Part shown: positions 45,248 through 55,673 of the stretch, one piece after another
How the letters are laid out: every line of letters starts with the position of its first letter
Numbering within the stretch: the first letter of the stretch is position 1
From: Myrica gale
Taxonomy: Eukaryota > Streptophyta > Magnoliopsida > Fagales > Myricaceae
Length of the DNA: 64,000 bases
NCBI GenBank assembly: GCA_963930655.1
Contig: OZ005621.1
Location: forward strand, 9,473,001-9,537,000
Direction: 5' to 3'
Translations under genes and position numbers: made by a program
Notes under the pieces: generated by a model
Told to the model about the DNA's origin: nothing
The model's input: the letters and a program-made list of their open reading frames with translations, nothing else
Databases searched by the model: none

Positions 45248-47611
45248 CCAAAGCAACACACTCAGAACCACAACCCTGTCAAGGTCAGAAAAAAAAACAT
45301 ATATATACTTCGCCAAGACTCGATCTTTGTGTTCACAAAAGCAAGATGGAGAGACCCTCACGGAAAGTAAAGGAGAGCTTAGATAAAGTTCTGGGAAAAT
45401 ACTTTTTTTCTCAATCTCAAGCTCAAAGAATGTCTAAAAATTAAAATTTGATCGTTCTAAAATTTTTTATAAAATAATCTCTCTTATCAAATTATCGTTT
45501 TCTATTATACTAAACCCACTTTCGGGTATAACTCTCTCACTAAGCCTTTTTTCCTTGAAATCCGTTAGCAGAACTTCACAACTCCATGTTTCGATCTTTT
45601 TCAATCAAAGAGAAACTTCATTGGGACACAACTAAATCAATTTCAAGTCCTTTTTTTTTTGGAAAGAAGTTACAAGAGATAACTAAACTTATAAAAATAA
45701 CTTAATAAGGGGCCTCAACTAAACGAAGATAGATGCGTTTCCAAAGAATGATCATTCCGTGTTCATTAACTCAAATTATTTCTCTATTTTTTTATCAATT
45801 CTTATAATATTCTATTTTTTTATTATTTTTTCTCAAAATCCAATAAAATTCTAATTCATCTCAATTTTTTTCAACATTTTAAAATTTTGATTTGCAAACA
45901 CTACTTTAAACTACAAACGAACCAAGCGATTTATAATTAACAATTCGGACTAAGTCATTCATGAACAATTTAAACTTAACTCTATATCTATTTATGTATT
46001 AAAGAAACTAATCATAAACAGAAATTTAAGGTCCTCTAATAAACGAAATCTTGAGGCAAGATTAGGATTGACTCAAAATCGGTGGAAATTCGAATTGGGC
46101 AAGACCGAATGTAGGTGCGTGAGTCAATAAATGGATCAACCGTGGGCCGGGTCAACCAACTCAGACAGATTGATGCAAGGGTGCATATGCATTTCGGGCT
46201 GAAACCTGTACCACCCGGCACCCGGCATGACTAAGGGTGCGTTCGTGTACCAAAATTTTACCTCCTCTAAAATTTTAACACAATTAAATATTACAATATA
46301 ATCTCTCTCTTCCCATCAAATCATTACTATTTACTACAAAAAATATAAAAAATTACCTCTCTTCACTTTTTCACTAAACCCAATACCTAAAATTTTAACA
46401 ACACTAAAATTTTACAACACAAACACAACCTAATATTCATTGTGGCACCTTACAGAAGATAAAAATAATAATAATAATTATTATTATTATTATAAATCAA
46501 ACTCACATCCAAGTGATTTGAACTTCATACGTCGAGTACTCGAGGCCGACCTCCCAACCCAGGTCCACATGACAAAAGACGATCACACCTGAAGAATTGC
46601 GTAGCATGAAAAAGAGCAAAAAGACAATTGATCGCACGCGAGAGTGCATGAAACACAGAATGGCAATAGTGAATTGCCAAAATGCCAATTTAACTTCAAG
46701 GAGTCTACGGTGTACTGCGTGAGCAAAAAAGACATTTACAAGGAAAAACTCTGGTAGACAGTGTCGAAGGACATTGATAGTGGCAACAACCACGAAAGTG
46801 GTGAAAATATAATCAAGGCTACAGAAAAAAGAGATGGCTCCAATAGCATGAGAGATAACAATAAAAGAGAGAAAAATTTAAGGTGGTTGAGCTTTGAAAG
46901 GTCTTTAATTTGTTCAGTGTTGCATGAATGAAGTCATCTAATCTATCACTTTGCTATATATATAAACTTGTTATGAACTTATATATATTGAAGAGGATAT
47001 AGAGCCCATGATTAAAAACCTACCCATTATATAATCAATCAATGTGGACCAACATATTAGCATTCTTTACATAAAATCTTTTTTAAAAAAATATATACAT
47101 GTTTTGATTTGGGTATGTTTGAGCCCCAAATATTTGGGCCCAAAAATTTAAGTTTAATCATAAAAAATTCATCACATAATTTTTTATTATTATAATATTT
47201 ATTAAAAATCTTCTCTCTCTTCACTTTTTCACCAACTCCCATAACATATCTTTACTTTATAATATTTCTCAAACTCCAAACTCCCAATAATTGGTATTGA
47301 ATGAGCCTGCCCAGACTCCCTCCACTGTGAATATCCTGCATCACCAGGGTAAACTAAGGATCGTATGGCTTTTTTTTGGGGGGGGGGGTCCGGAACTGTA
47401 ATATGGTAATATTTGGGGGGCCAATATAATTTTTTTTTGGGTTGTTTGGGGGTCCAAATCAATTGCTTTAAAGAACAAAAATCAGGAAGTAAACAATCAA
47501 CAACATATCCTAATGGTAACTAAGATGGATGAAAACATCACCATAATCATAGCCTAAGCTTGTGGGTTCGATTCTTGATAAGTTATATTATTGTTTGAGA
47601 GACCCCATAGG
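45248..47611. other. Intergenic, AT-rich with MITE relics
   Basis: No gene is recognised. About 46240-46435 begins gtgcgttcgtgtaccaaaat and ends with an inverted-like acaacacaaacacaacc, with cttcactttttcactaaac inside: a MITE of the broad group seen elsewhere. About 47110-47300 is copy 3 of the dispersed repeat, inverted (tcttcactttttcaccaact). An ATT/AAT array lies at 46464-46492. Confidence 0.5.
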
Positions 47612-48175
47612 GCCACAGCCAGAGGCGGAACTACATATGGACAGTGGGGGACAGTCGCCCCCCATCGCTTGAAAATTCCTTTAATTTTTTTTAATGTGTG
47701 TTAAGTCCAGGCCCACCCCCAACTACCCAGACGTCCAGGCCCCCAACGACCTATGCACAGGCACCCAGGCTGGCCCAGCCAACTTTATTTTTTTATTTTT
47801 AAATTCGCAGAGGGTGAAACGACATCGTTTCACCCTCTGGTTAAAAAAAATCAGGGCGTGTTTCGCCCTCATTTAATTTGCACCCCACCTCAATTTCCCC
47901 CTTCTCTCCCCGATGCCTACCCTCTCTCACTGTGCTCCCCACCTCCTAACACCATTCTGCAGCCTCCGCCTCCCTCCTCTCACCGGCCAACGCCAACCTC
48001 GAGCTGCCAGCCTCCCCCTCTCACTCTGCCTCTGCGTCCCAGTCCCTCTCTCCTCCTCCACGGAGACCATAGCTCTTTCTCTCTCTCCGACTCTCTCTCT
48101 CTCAGCCTTCAAGTACTCTCTCTCAATTTTATTATGTTTCGATTAATCAGATTATGTACTTTGATTATGTGATGA

Positions 48176-48580
48176 ATTTTAAATTGTTAATTGTGATGAA
48201 TTTTATATTGTGATTATGAATTTGATTAGGATTATTGTCAATTTCATATTTATGAATCTTTGATTAGGATTATTAAATGTTTGTGAATCTGTAATGAATT
48301 TATTTTAATTTTTATTATTAATGTGATGAATTTTATATTGTGACTATGAATTTGATTGAGATTATTGTGAATCTTTGATTAGGATTTGATTATGATTATT
48401 AAATGTTTGTTAATTTGTGATGAATTTATTTTAATTTTTTATGAATAATGTGATAAATTTTATATTGTGATTATGAATTTGATTAGGATTATTGTGAATC
48501 TTTGATTAAGATTTGATTGTGCATTATATTGAAATTGTGATTAGGACTAGGTTGTGAAACTGTGATTAGGTTATGAAATT
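48176..48580. repeat. Tandem ~127-bp AT-rich repeats inside hAT 2
   Basis: Three imperfect units share tgatgaattttatattgtga, tgaatttgattaggattatt and gtgaatctttgattagga at about 48193, 48321 and 48449. Lengths differ by small indels. In hAT 1 the corresponding position holds intron-like DNA. Confidence 0.7.
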
Positions 48581-48614
48581 ATATTGATGAATTTTGTTTT
48601 GTTTTGGTTAGATA

Positions 48615-48747
48615 ATGGATAAATTTTTGATAAAAAAAAAACAGTTTTGTGGTATACATCGAGAGAGAAATTTTTGAAACTATTGAGAACGAAGTTAGTT
48701 TACAACGTTTTCATAATATGCATTCTCGTAGGATCCAATTATCACCT
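48615..48747 (+). pseudogene. hAT 2 transposase remnant (N-terminus joined to C-terminus)
   Basis: After gttagata, ATG opens MDKFLIKKK, equivalent to MERFYPKK in hAT 1. Within about 30 bases the sequence is already VYIEREIFETIENEVSLQRF followed by HNMHSRRIQL, the extreme C-terminus of ZMYM/TTF-type hAT transposases, in a different frame. About 2 kb of coding sequence has therefore been deleted. Confidence 0.75.
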
Positions 48748-48841
48748 CTCAGTCAGAGGCGGATCCAGGGGAGGGCGGCCGCCACCCATTGGATCGGCCA
48801 AAAAAAATTTTTACATGTAATTTTTTTTATATATAAAAGTT

Positions 48842-48882
48842 GGTCTGGGCCTATGGGAGCCAGATCCCCATAGGCCCAGACC
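48842..48882. repeat. GC-rich subterminal hairpin of hAT 3
   Basis: GGTCTGGGCCTATGGG (48842-48857) pairs perfectly with CCCATAGGCCCAGACC (48867-48882) across a 9-base loop, 88 bp from the left TIR. The equivalent in hAT 1 starts 91 bp from its TIR. Confidence 0.9.
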
Positions 48883-49103
48883 AACCCTGGTGTTCAGTCT
48901 GCATCTCCTGGGCCTTTGGGAGCCCGACCCCATCTCTTTGATTCCCTCCTTCTTCTCCATCACCGGTCATTCGTTGCCCAAAATGAAGGCCAAGATATAG
49001 ATATGAGTTTTCTTGGATGCAATCCGCGGGCTCACGCCAGGAGGTCTCCTCAAAAGAGCTCTGAGTCCAAGTCCGAGTCCAATTCGTGTTTTTGGCATCG
49101 AAA

Positions 49104-49148
49104 ATGGCTTCTCGCAGCCAGAACCGGCCTCCCCGTAGTCCCTCCACT
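49104..49148 (+). pseudogene. Captured first exon of a KIN-14 (ATK1-like) kinesin gene
   Basis: Encodes MASRSQNRPPRSPST followed by a gtgagc donor. MAS R.QNRPPRSP is the conserved start of plant C-terminal-motor KIN-14 kinesins of the ATK1/KATA group, minus-end-directed spindle motors. About 200 bp upstream is leader-like. Only 15 codons, but the match to the family start, the ATG and the donor all agree. The motor is absent. Confidence 0.65.
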
Positions 49149-49529
49149 GTGAGCCCTAATTCCCTTTATTCTATTGGTATTATCATTTTCTCCTTTCTAA
49201 TCTCTGCGGAGCTCTCTCTTTTATTTTCTTTCATCAAGCGGCGTGAAACTTGCTCAACTACTATTAATATTCACTTAAATATACTTTTGAGCTTGTGAGG
49301 TATTGATGGCAGCTCTAGTATGTGTCTTAAGGTACTGGGTTTTCTTTATGCCGTAACTCGTTTTGAACTTCGCAAGATCAATCTCTGTTTCGCAAGATCA
49401 GTCTTTTATTCATTATGCGGGGTTCTCCTACTCGGTTGTTTGCTGACAATACATGATTGCTAACAAGAGAAAGTGAGTTTTCATGGGGTAGTGTTGCGTT
49501 TTCTCCGTTTTCTGCTTTACATGGAGTTT

Positions 49530-50812
49530 ATTTGTTCTTGGTACTTATCAATTACAATCCTCTCAAACCCAAGTGCTTCTTCAGCTTAGAAAGCACTTAG
49601 AGTACTCAAAGCAATTGGAGATTTGGTTTGATCATACCATAGATTTCTGCTCTTTATCGTCACCACAAGTAAACATCACATGCCAAGACAATTTTATCAC
49701 TGAGCTCAGAATTGTGGGCGATAAGCTTGCCATAGTTAGTGACTTCAACGGGTTCGCAATTCCGAATCGAACTTTATCTGATGGCTTCTCTATGGACTCT
49801 TTTGTGGCCACCCTGGCGAGACTAACCAGCTTGAGAGCTCTCAGTCTGGTCTCTTTGGGAATTTGGGGTCCACTTCCGGACAAAATTCACTGTCTTTCTT
49901 TGCTTGAGTATATGGATTTGAGTTCAAATTGTCTTTTCGGTTCGGTTCCTCCTAAGATTTCTACAATGGTGAATCTTCAAACTCTTAAACTGGACGGCGA
50001 TTTCTTTAATACTACCGTTCCCCACTTGGTTTGATTTCTTATCAAATCTGAGGACTCTAAGCTTGAGGAACAACCAGTTTAAAGGTTCATTTCCATCTTC
50101 AATCCTGAGAATTGCAACTCTCACTGATCTTATCATGTCTAGCAATGATATGACTGGAAAATTGCCAAATCTTAGTAGCTTAATGAGCTTACAAGTTCTG
50201 GATTTGAGTGCAAACAAATTCCGTAATGTGCTACCTGAAATGCCCAAAGGAGTGGTCATGGTTTTTCTGAGCAATAACTCCTTCCTGGGTGAGATTCCTC
50301 AGCAATTTGGCCGAAGTCATCTTCAACACCTTGACATGTCATTCAACGTGTTAGAGGGACACCTCCTGCAGCACTTTTCTCTTTGCCCAATATCAGTTAC
50401 TTGAATATTGCATCAAATATGTGTAGCGGGTCACTTTCGTACCATCTAAGATGTGGCAGCCAACTTCAGTTCGTTGACGTGTCTAATAATAGGTTAATGG
50501 GTGGATTGCCTTCTTGTTTGAGCAGTACTAAGTCAGGAAAGAAAGTGGTTAAGTATGATGGGAATTGCCTATCCATTGATATAAAGAATCAGCATCCAGA
50601 ACCTTATTGTGATGAAGTACGAATGAGGAAACAATCCAGAAGCAAAAATGCAGGAATTTTAGTGGGTTTCATTGTAGGAATCGCAATCCTTATGATGCTT
50701 CTAGCTTTTGGCTTTCTCCTTCTATGGAAAACATGTTGCCCTCGAGGGATATCAGAGCAGCATTTATTGCAGAAAGCAGCTGGGTTCTCCTCTGAGCTGC
50801 TAGCCAATGCAA
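49530..50812 (+). pseudogene. Captured LRR receptor-like kinase ectodomain (At3g03770-like)
   Basis: From VLLQLRKHLEYSKQLEIW the sequence runs through the N-terminal cap (NITCQDNFITELRIVGDK; FNGFAIPNRTLSDGFSMDSF) and LRRs (LTSLRALSLVSLGIWGPLPD; LLEYMDLSSNCLFGSVPP; LRTLSLRNNQFKGSFPSSI; LQVLDLSANKF; ISYLNIASNMCSGSL). It ends with a transmembrane helix (ILVGFIVGIAILMMLLAFGF) and a few cytosolic residues (ELLANA), before a gtaagt donor. This is the pattern of plant probable inactive LRR receptor-like kinases of the At3g03770/At5g14210 group. Frameshifts lie near 50030 and 50385. The kinase-like domain is absent, because capture stopped in the following intron. Confidence 0.85.
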
Positions 50813-50828
50813 GTAAGTTATCAGCTAT

Positions 50829-50933
50829 CAAAAGTGTAGGGGGCAATTATTTAAAACCGGCCTACCCGGTGTAGGTGCCGGTTTTGGCCAAAACCGGCAC
50901 CTACACCGGGGTTGTGCAGCCCTATGTACATGT
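50829..50933. mobile_element. Small inverted-repeat insertion (MITE-like) in hAT 3
   Basis: Centred on a perfect palindromic stem: ACCGGTGTAGG-type arms (CCGGTGTAGGTGCCGGTTTT and its complement) around ggcc. The outer ends tagggggcaatt and gtgcagcccta are partly inverted, as in small hAT MITEs starting TAGGGCTG. It interrupts the intron following the captured receptor exon. Confidence 0.65.
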
Positions 50934-51083
50934 ATTTTAAATTTTTTAATGTTTTTAATCCTTAATTTTCGATATTTTAACTATAAGACATTTTTACATT
51001 ACGTTGTAAATTTTTTTTTGTCATTTCACCTAATGTGTTCGACCCCCTTCAAATTGGATCCTGGATCTGCCACTGCTCTTAGT

Positions 51084-51560
51084 ATCAGCAAATAGTACTG
51101 TATGTGTATTTCAATATTTTTAGTTCTTAATTTTTTATATAATTTTAACTATAATATATTATTTTGCATTACGTAGTTTTTTTTGTTATTTTTCCTTATG
51201 AGCTTGGGTTCGATCCTTGATAATACTTAGCAAAAAAAAAGGTTAGATCCTTGATAAGTCCTATTAATATTATTGTTGAGAACCCCACAACCATATGCGT
51301 AAATCTGTGTAATTACAGTACTACCAAATAAGAGCTCTTTTTTACCTTAAAAAGAAAGAAAGAGAGAAACTGATAACAGCTTTAATTTAGCCCCACATGC
51401 ATCATGAGTCATGACTGATGACACAATAGTCCACGAACGATGGAAGACTTCTCTCAGCCACAAATGCTGTGCCCGTGACACCACAGTAATATTCGGTAGC
51501 AAGTAGCAACCCCTGCCAATGTACACTCACGGGTTACCGCTACTCCTTCCTCTGACGATC
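51084..51560. other. End of hAT 2 and 5' flank of the DIR1-like gene
   Basis: To about 51215 this is hAT 2 sequence; beyond that, unique DNA with no other gene. A direct repeat of ttcgat.cttgataagt... occurs here (51210-51290) and left of hAT 2 (47570-47600), perhaps an older repeat into which hAT 2 inserted. Confidence 0.5.
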
Positions 51561-51561
51561 C

Positions 51562-51568
51562 CTATAAG
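51562..51568 (+). promoter_or_regulatory. TATA-like box of the DIR1-like gene
   Basis: ctataag, 93 bp upstream of the chosen ATG; a plausible plant TATA variant. Confidence 0.45.
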
Positions 51569-51660
51569 AACACCAAACCCAAAGCTCTCGAGAACCGAAA
51601 CGTCGAAGAACCGAAACGAAAAGATAACAAGACGTACGATCTTTGGTACTCGCCGGATTG

Positions 51661-51978
51661 ATGGAGGCTGCAGTCAAGAAGCTCTTTTTCGTGGCTGTGC
51701 TGCTGGTCGCCATCTCGAGCAAAGAGGTGCTCAAAGTTTCCAACGCCCAAACCATATGCAACATGTCTGCTTCTGGCCTAATGGCATGCAAGCCATCTGT
51801 AACTCGTCCAAATCCTACCCCGCCATCGGCCAACTGCTGCACTGCACTCTCACATGCCGACCTACACTGTCTATGCTCCTACAAAAACTCCACCGTGTTG
51901 CCTTCCCTTGGAATTGATCCAGACCTTGCCTTGCAGCTCCCTGGAAAGTGCAAACTCCCTCATGCTGCCCATTGCTGA
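51661..51978 (+). CDS. DIR1: DIR1-like non-specific lipid-transfer protein
   Basis: A 105-codon intronless gene. Residues 1-29 are a secretion signal ([15 protein letters not shown] core, cut before QTICNMS). The mature part has the eight-cysteine lipid-transfer pattern: C33, C43, C59-C60, C70, C72, C97, C105. [17 protein letters not shown], the proline-rich [11 protein letters not shown] with PxxP, and [13 protein letters not shown] are typical of DIR1, the apoplastic/phloem lipid carrier needed for systemic acquired resistance. The mature acidic cavity protein binds two lipids. An in-frame ATG six codons earlier (51643) would lengthen the signal; the chosen start fits the family MEA..KK start. 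No damage is visible. Family membership is clear; the specific resistance role is inferred. Confidence 0.92.
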   Translation: MEAAVKKLFFVAVLLVAISSKEVLKVSNAQTICNMSASGLMACKPSVTRPNPTPPSANCCTALSHADLHCLCSYKNSTVLPSLGIDPDLALQLPGKCKLPHAAHC

Positions 51979-54900
51979 GCTCTGAATTTGCAAAAGCAAA
52001 CGTATATTTAGATTGTTCAATAATGCGCTGAACTTTGACTGCTTTTCGTGAAAGCATTCAAAGGTTTGCTTGAATAATGCTCGTAATTGTCTCGTCTCCA
52101 TAGTTTTATGATTTGTGCGTTCCTGCTTCCGTTGGAATATCAAATGTACTACTTTATTTTCATTGTAAAAGTCGTCAGCTTTGTTCGCAAATTAGTTGCT
52201 TTTGTCCTCTTTCAGCTCGTACACGCTAGCAACATACAGAGAGAGAGAGAGAGTTATTTTGTTGGATAATATATGTCTTCGTTCCACGCGTACCAGTTTG
52301 GAAGTTCTCAGTCTCCTACTAGACACTACTTTGGATGGATAGCGGGAAACAGTTCAGGCCCTGGCGGACCATTTGGTCAGACAAGTAGATGCAATGAGGT
52401 CATGCTTTGATACAATTAATTAATATAAAAGTATGCCTAAAAGTCCGACAAAGAACGAAAATAGCATTGTCCGTTTTGAACAAAACGAATTGCACGAACA
52501 AATCCAACATCCCACATCCTACAGAGTACACAAAAGTCGACGTAGTTGGACGTGTAGCTAAAAGATATGATTTCCAAGAGGTATAACTATTGGAGATAGA
52601 ACACCGCAAAAACACAAGTACTAATGACAACAAATTGTTAGAATATTTATATGCAGTGTCCCACATACCTTATGTCACCCACTCAAAAAAAAAAAACTAT
52701 TGAGTTTATATTGTTCTAAAATTAAAAGTTAACTTAGTATGAATCGAAAGTATATAAAATCTTTTGACATCGGTGATGGTTAATTAAGATATTTATAAAT
52801 AGTGAGAGACTATAAGCAAGGACAAAGTTAGGATTGAATCTTAAGGGAGGCCAATTACATATAAATAAATTTTGGAGGCCAATAAAAATTATTTTTTTAC
52901 TAAAGGAAAAAAAATTGGGGAGCTAGGTGACTATGGCCCCGCCAGCCCCCATACATCCGTCTCTGATTATAGGATTTTCATCTACAACATAATTATCTCT
53001 AACCATTGAGACTCTTTCAGATCATAAACGTTAATGTTAGGATCAGAGATGAAACTAGAGGGGTCATGAGGAGGCCATGACCCTCAAAATTAGTGACCCA
53101 AAAATTATTTTTATGTAATTGACCCCCTAAAATTTAATCCAGACTTTGTTCCTAATTAAGGTGATCAGATTGAAAAATTGAAGAATGGTGAATTTAGGTA
53201 CTTGTTTATCATCTAAGGGAATAAGGGATTTAGCAATGATTTTAAAACGCTGTCATTTTTATCTGACGACATTTATGTAACCGCGTTTCTCGACAACGAG
53301 GCAAACAAATCGTTGGATCCAACGCTGAAATTCCAGCGTTTGGCAAACGCAGCTACATGGACTTTCACTATTGTTTTACAACCCCGTTTTAGGATGTACA
53401 GTTTGCTTTCAAAATGGGATATGGATCTATTACGTTATATACAAATGGTAGTGTTTGAGAATCAATCTCAGAAATCTCACATGGAAAGTCAACAAGACAA
53501 TCAATCTAATCTATCGTTGCTCGAATAATACACATGAAGGAAATAATCCTTATCATGTAGTTTTCTGATCATTGTAAGGCCGATGACTTGTTATATGCAT
53601 TGTCTATATCAAGTTCTGTGGTCAAGGAAGCCTCAAAAAATTTCATCATATTCTAGATATATAGAGCTCTCTTTAAAATTTCTCCTTCCCTTTTTCGACT
53701 GAAACCCCTCCCCTTCGCTGTGCTCGGTGGCGAGAAGAGCACCCCTCCTCTCCCTCTGATCCCCACCCTCCCTTGGGCGGAACCTTCCAGGTGTACCTAT
53801 CCACCATCTTTCGGTTGTCATCGACCTCGTATGCAGGTCCATGCATGCGCCCGACCCATTTGGCTTATTTGTACTGCTTTTGTTGTTTTTTTTATTGAGT
53901 TTTTGAATTTTATTTGAGTGAAATTTTGTGAGAGAGAGTAGGCGACGACCACCCCTTTTTGACGACTTCCGGCAGACAAGAACCATCAGGCCAGTTTCAA
54001 TGGCCCTTGATCTACCTTTCAACTCTTGTTCTGGTTGTCCTTTGCCCGCTCCTTTGTCACATTTTGTTGTGGATCTTGTGGTCCGCTTGTGCTGGTGTGG
54101 ATGATCTTCCGAGGAAGTGGAAGCGAGGTGTTTGACTATTCACTTCTTCAGCGATAAAAACCCCATTTCCGGCAAAGATATCTTCGGGTTTTTGGATCAT
54201 TTAGAATTTATAGGCCTTTAGGTATGTCTAGATGAGGTTTTTATGGCCAATTGGAATCGGGTCTAAATAAATGACCTGTTGGGCTTTAAATAATGTTGTA
54301 ATGGATTCTATGCCCCTATTACTTGTTTATGGCCTCGGAGGGACGTTGTTATTCAACACGCTTGTAAGTTTTCCAGTGAAATGAAGTTCACAATGCCTAA
54401 GAAAAAAAAAGTTCTAAGTTCCAAAAAGTCCAAGAAAACCCACCATTTACCCACTTAATCTAGAGAATTGCCGTTCTCGTTAGGTAACATTGAAGTACTG
54501 AAACTGGTTTTCCACGCTGTGGGGTAACTGAATGAACCTATACGGACTACGGTGCGTGATGTCCGACTTGTAAGAGACTATTGGACCCAAAAGTCAAATG
54601 TCCTTAGCCCGCCCTGGCCCGCCCCTTTCTATTTTTTCTGTCCCGAAGGATCACTGGTAGTTGGTACCACCTAACTCATTTGTATGCTTTCTATTTGATT
54701 CCCGAATGCTTCATGTATACAAAAGCTCACAATTTGAATCTTTCCCTATTGCTGGATGTGTTTGCTCTTTGCAGATCACTTGTGGTTTTTGTTGTGGCTA
54801 GGAGATGCTAGTCCAACTTCGTTGGCTGAGGGTGTGCTCCAACAGTTTGGAAGGGTTTCTGCACAAGAAGCAAGCTTTCTCTGCAGATGATATCACATCC

Positions 54901-55400
54901 ATCGAAACGCTCGCAGTAGGTCGGGCCCAAAGATCGCTTCTTATGTCCAAGGCATACATACCTACCCCAGTTCTCCCCTAGCAAACCTCCTCATGGACCG
55001 TTAAAAAGTTCAACCTTCCGAAATGTGCCCCTTTGAATTCTATGCAGTAAAAACTTTTCCCCTGCTTGAATTCTTTCCGGTATGCTCTCCTTTGATCGTC
55101 AAAAACTTCAACTTGTTTTCCTCAAGACATTAAGCAATGCTTTTCTTAAGCGCAAATCGTTGCATATAATATGCATCACAAGTTTTTGGTACAACTCCAG
55201 TCAACATTCTATATAACACATTCTTTGTGGTTTTTTCAGACAATTTTATTCTTCTGTACTCGTGACTTCGCTTACAGTATACTATGATATTGGCAACTAC
55301 TTGGCACCATTAATTGGATACACGGAATCCATTGACCAAATAGAAAATACGATTAATATTCTTTCAGTATTATCAGCAATCAAGTGACTATCCACGTTAG
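51979..55400. other. Intergenic with hAT-MITE relics; no recognised gene
   Basis: 52818-52968 is a 150-bp non-autonomous hAT relic (caaggacaaagttagg ... acatccgtctctg) with imperfect 8-bp flanks (actataag/attatagg). About 53690-54410 has a C/T-rich start and ends in an A-run, and may be an old retroposon. An open frame at 53313-53528 is unassigned. Nothing else is supported. Confidence 0.45.
52818..52968. mobile_element. Short hAT MITE
   Basis: The right end, read inwards, is CAGAGACGGATGTATGG, like the CAGAGGCGGA ends of the larger hAT copies; the left end is CAAGGACAAAGTTAGG. The body contains a repeated ggaggccaat. Flanking 8-mers agree at 6 of 8 positions. Confidence 0.55.
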
Positions 55401-55673
55401 AATATTACAGAAAACAACGCATAGGGAAGAACTGATGTAGAGAGAATAAATAGAAAACAAGAAAATATACATGAGAGCTAAATCCTCAGATGAGTAACCT
55501 TTTAAATGTACGGTCCCCTGAATGCTCTTTCTGTATTCTTCACATCGTACTGTGCCAATATATTATTGAGTGAAGTAACATGGAAGTGGAGGTCTCTTTA
55601 CACTTAATGCTTCGGGAGATCAGTGCGATTTCTGCTCATCTTGAGTCGGAGGATAGTGATTAACCTAATCCCT

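Larger units (their letters stand above)
48754..51075 (+). mobile_element. hAT element 3, nested in hAT 2, carrying two host-gene fragments
   Basis: Left end CAGAGGCGGATCCAGG, right end ATCCTGGATCTGCCACTG, with an 8-bp target duplication CTCTCAGT (48746-48753) against CTCTTAGT (51076-51083), one mismatch. The flanks rejoin into continuous hAT 2 sequence. It contains the first exon of a KIN-14 kinesin, most of an LRR receptor-kinase ectodomain, a small inverted-repeat insertion (about 50829-50933), and a right end like that of hAT 1. No transposase. Confidence 0.9.
47620..51215 (+). mobile_element. hAT element 2, deletion derivative, interrupted by hAT 3
   Basis: Left end CAGAGGCGGAACTAC. The body has hAT 1-like sequence with a short start (MDKFLIKKK, 48615) followed almost at once by the C-terminal end of the transposase. 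After the hAT 3 insertion the copy resumes at 51084 with sequence matching the 3' end of hAT 1 (tatttcaatatttttag...cattacgta) and fades near 51215 without a recognisable right TIR. The right terminus seems lost. Confidence 0.7.

Noticed and set aside
47550-47600. ggttcgattc resembling a tRNA B-box
   Set aside because: No cloverleaf, A-box or anticodon arm can be formed around it.
53044-53152. A second short hAT MITE starting cagagatgaaactag
   Set aside because: The right end and 8-bp flanks do not match well enough.
53690-54410. LINE or other retroposon with terminal A-run
   Set aside because: No endonuclease or RT coding is visible and no target duplication could be found; left as unassigned intergenic sequence.
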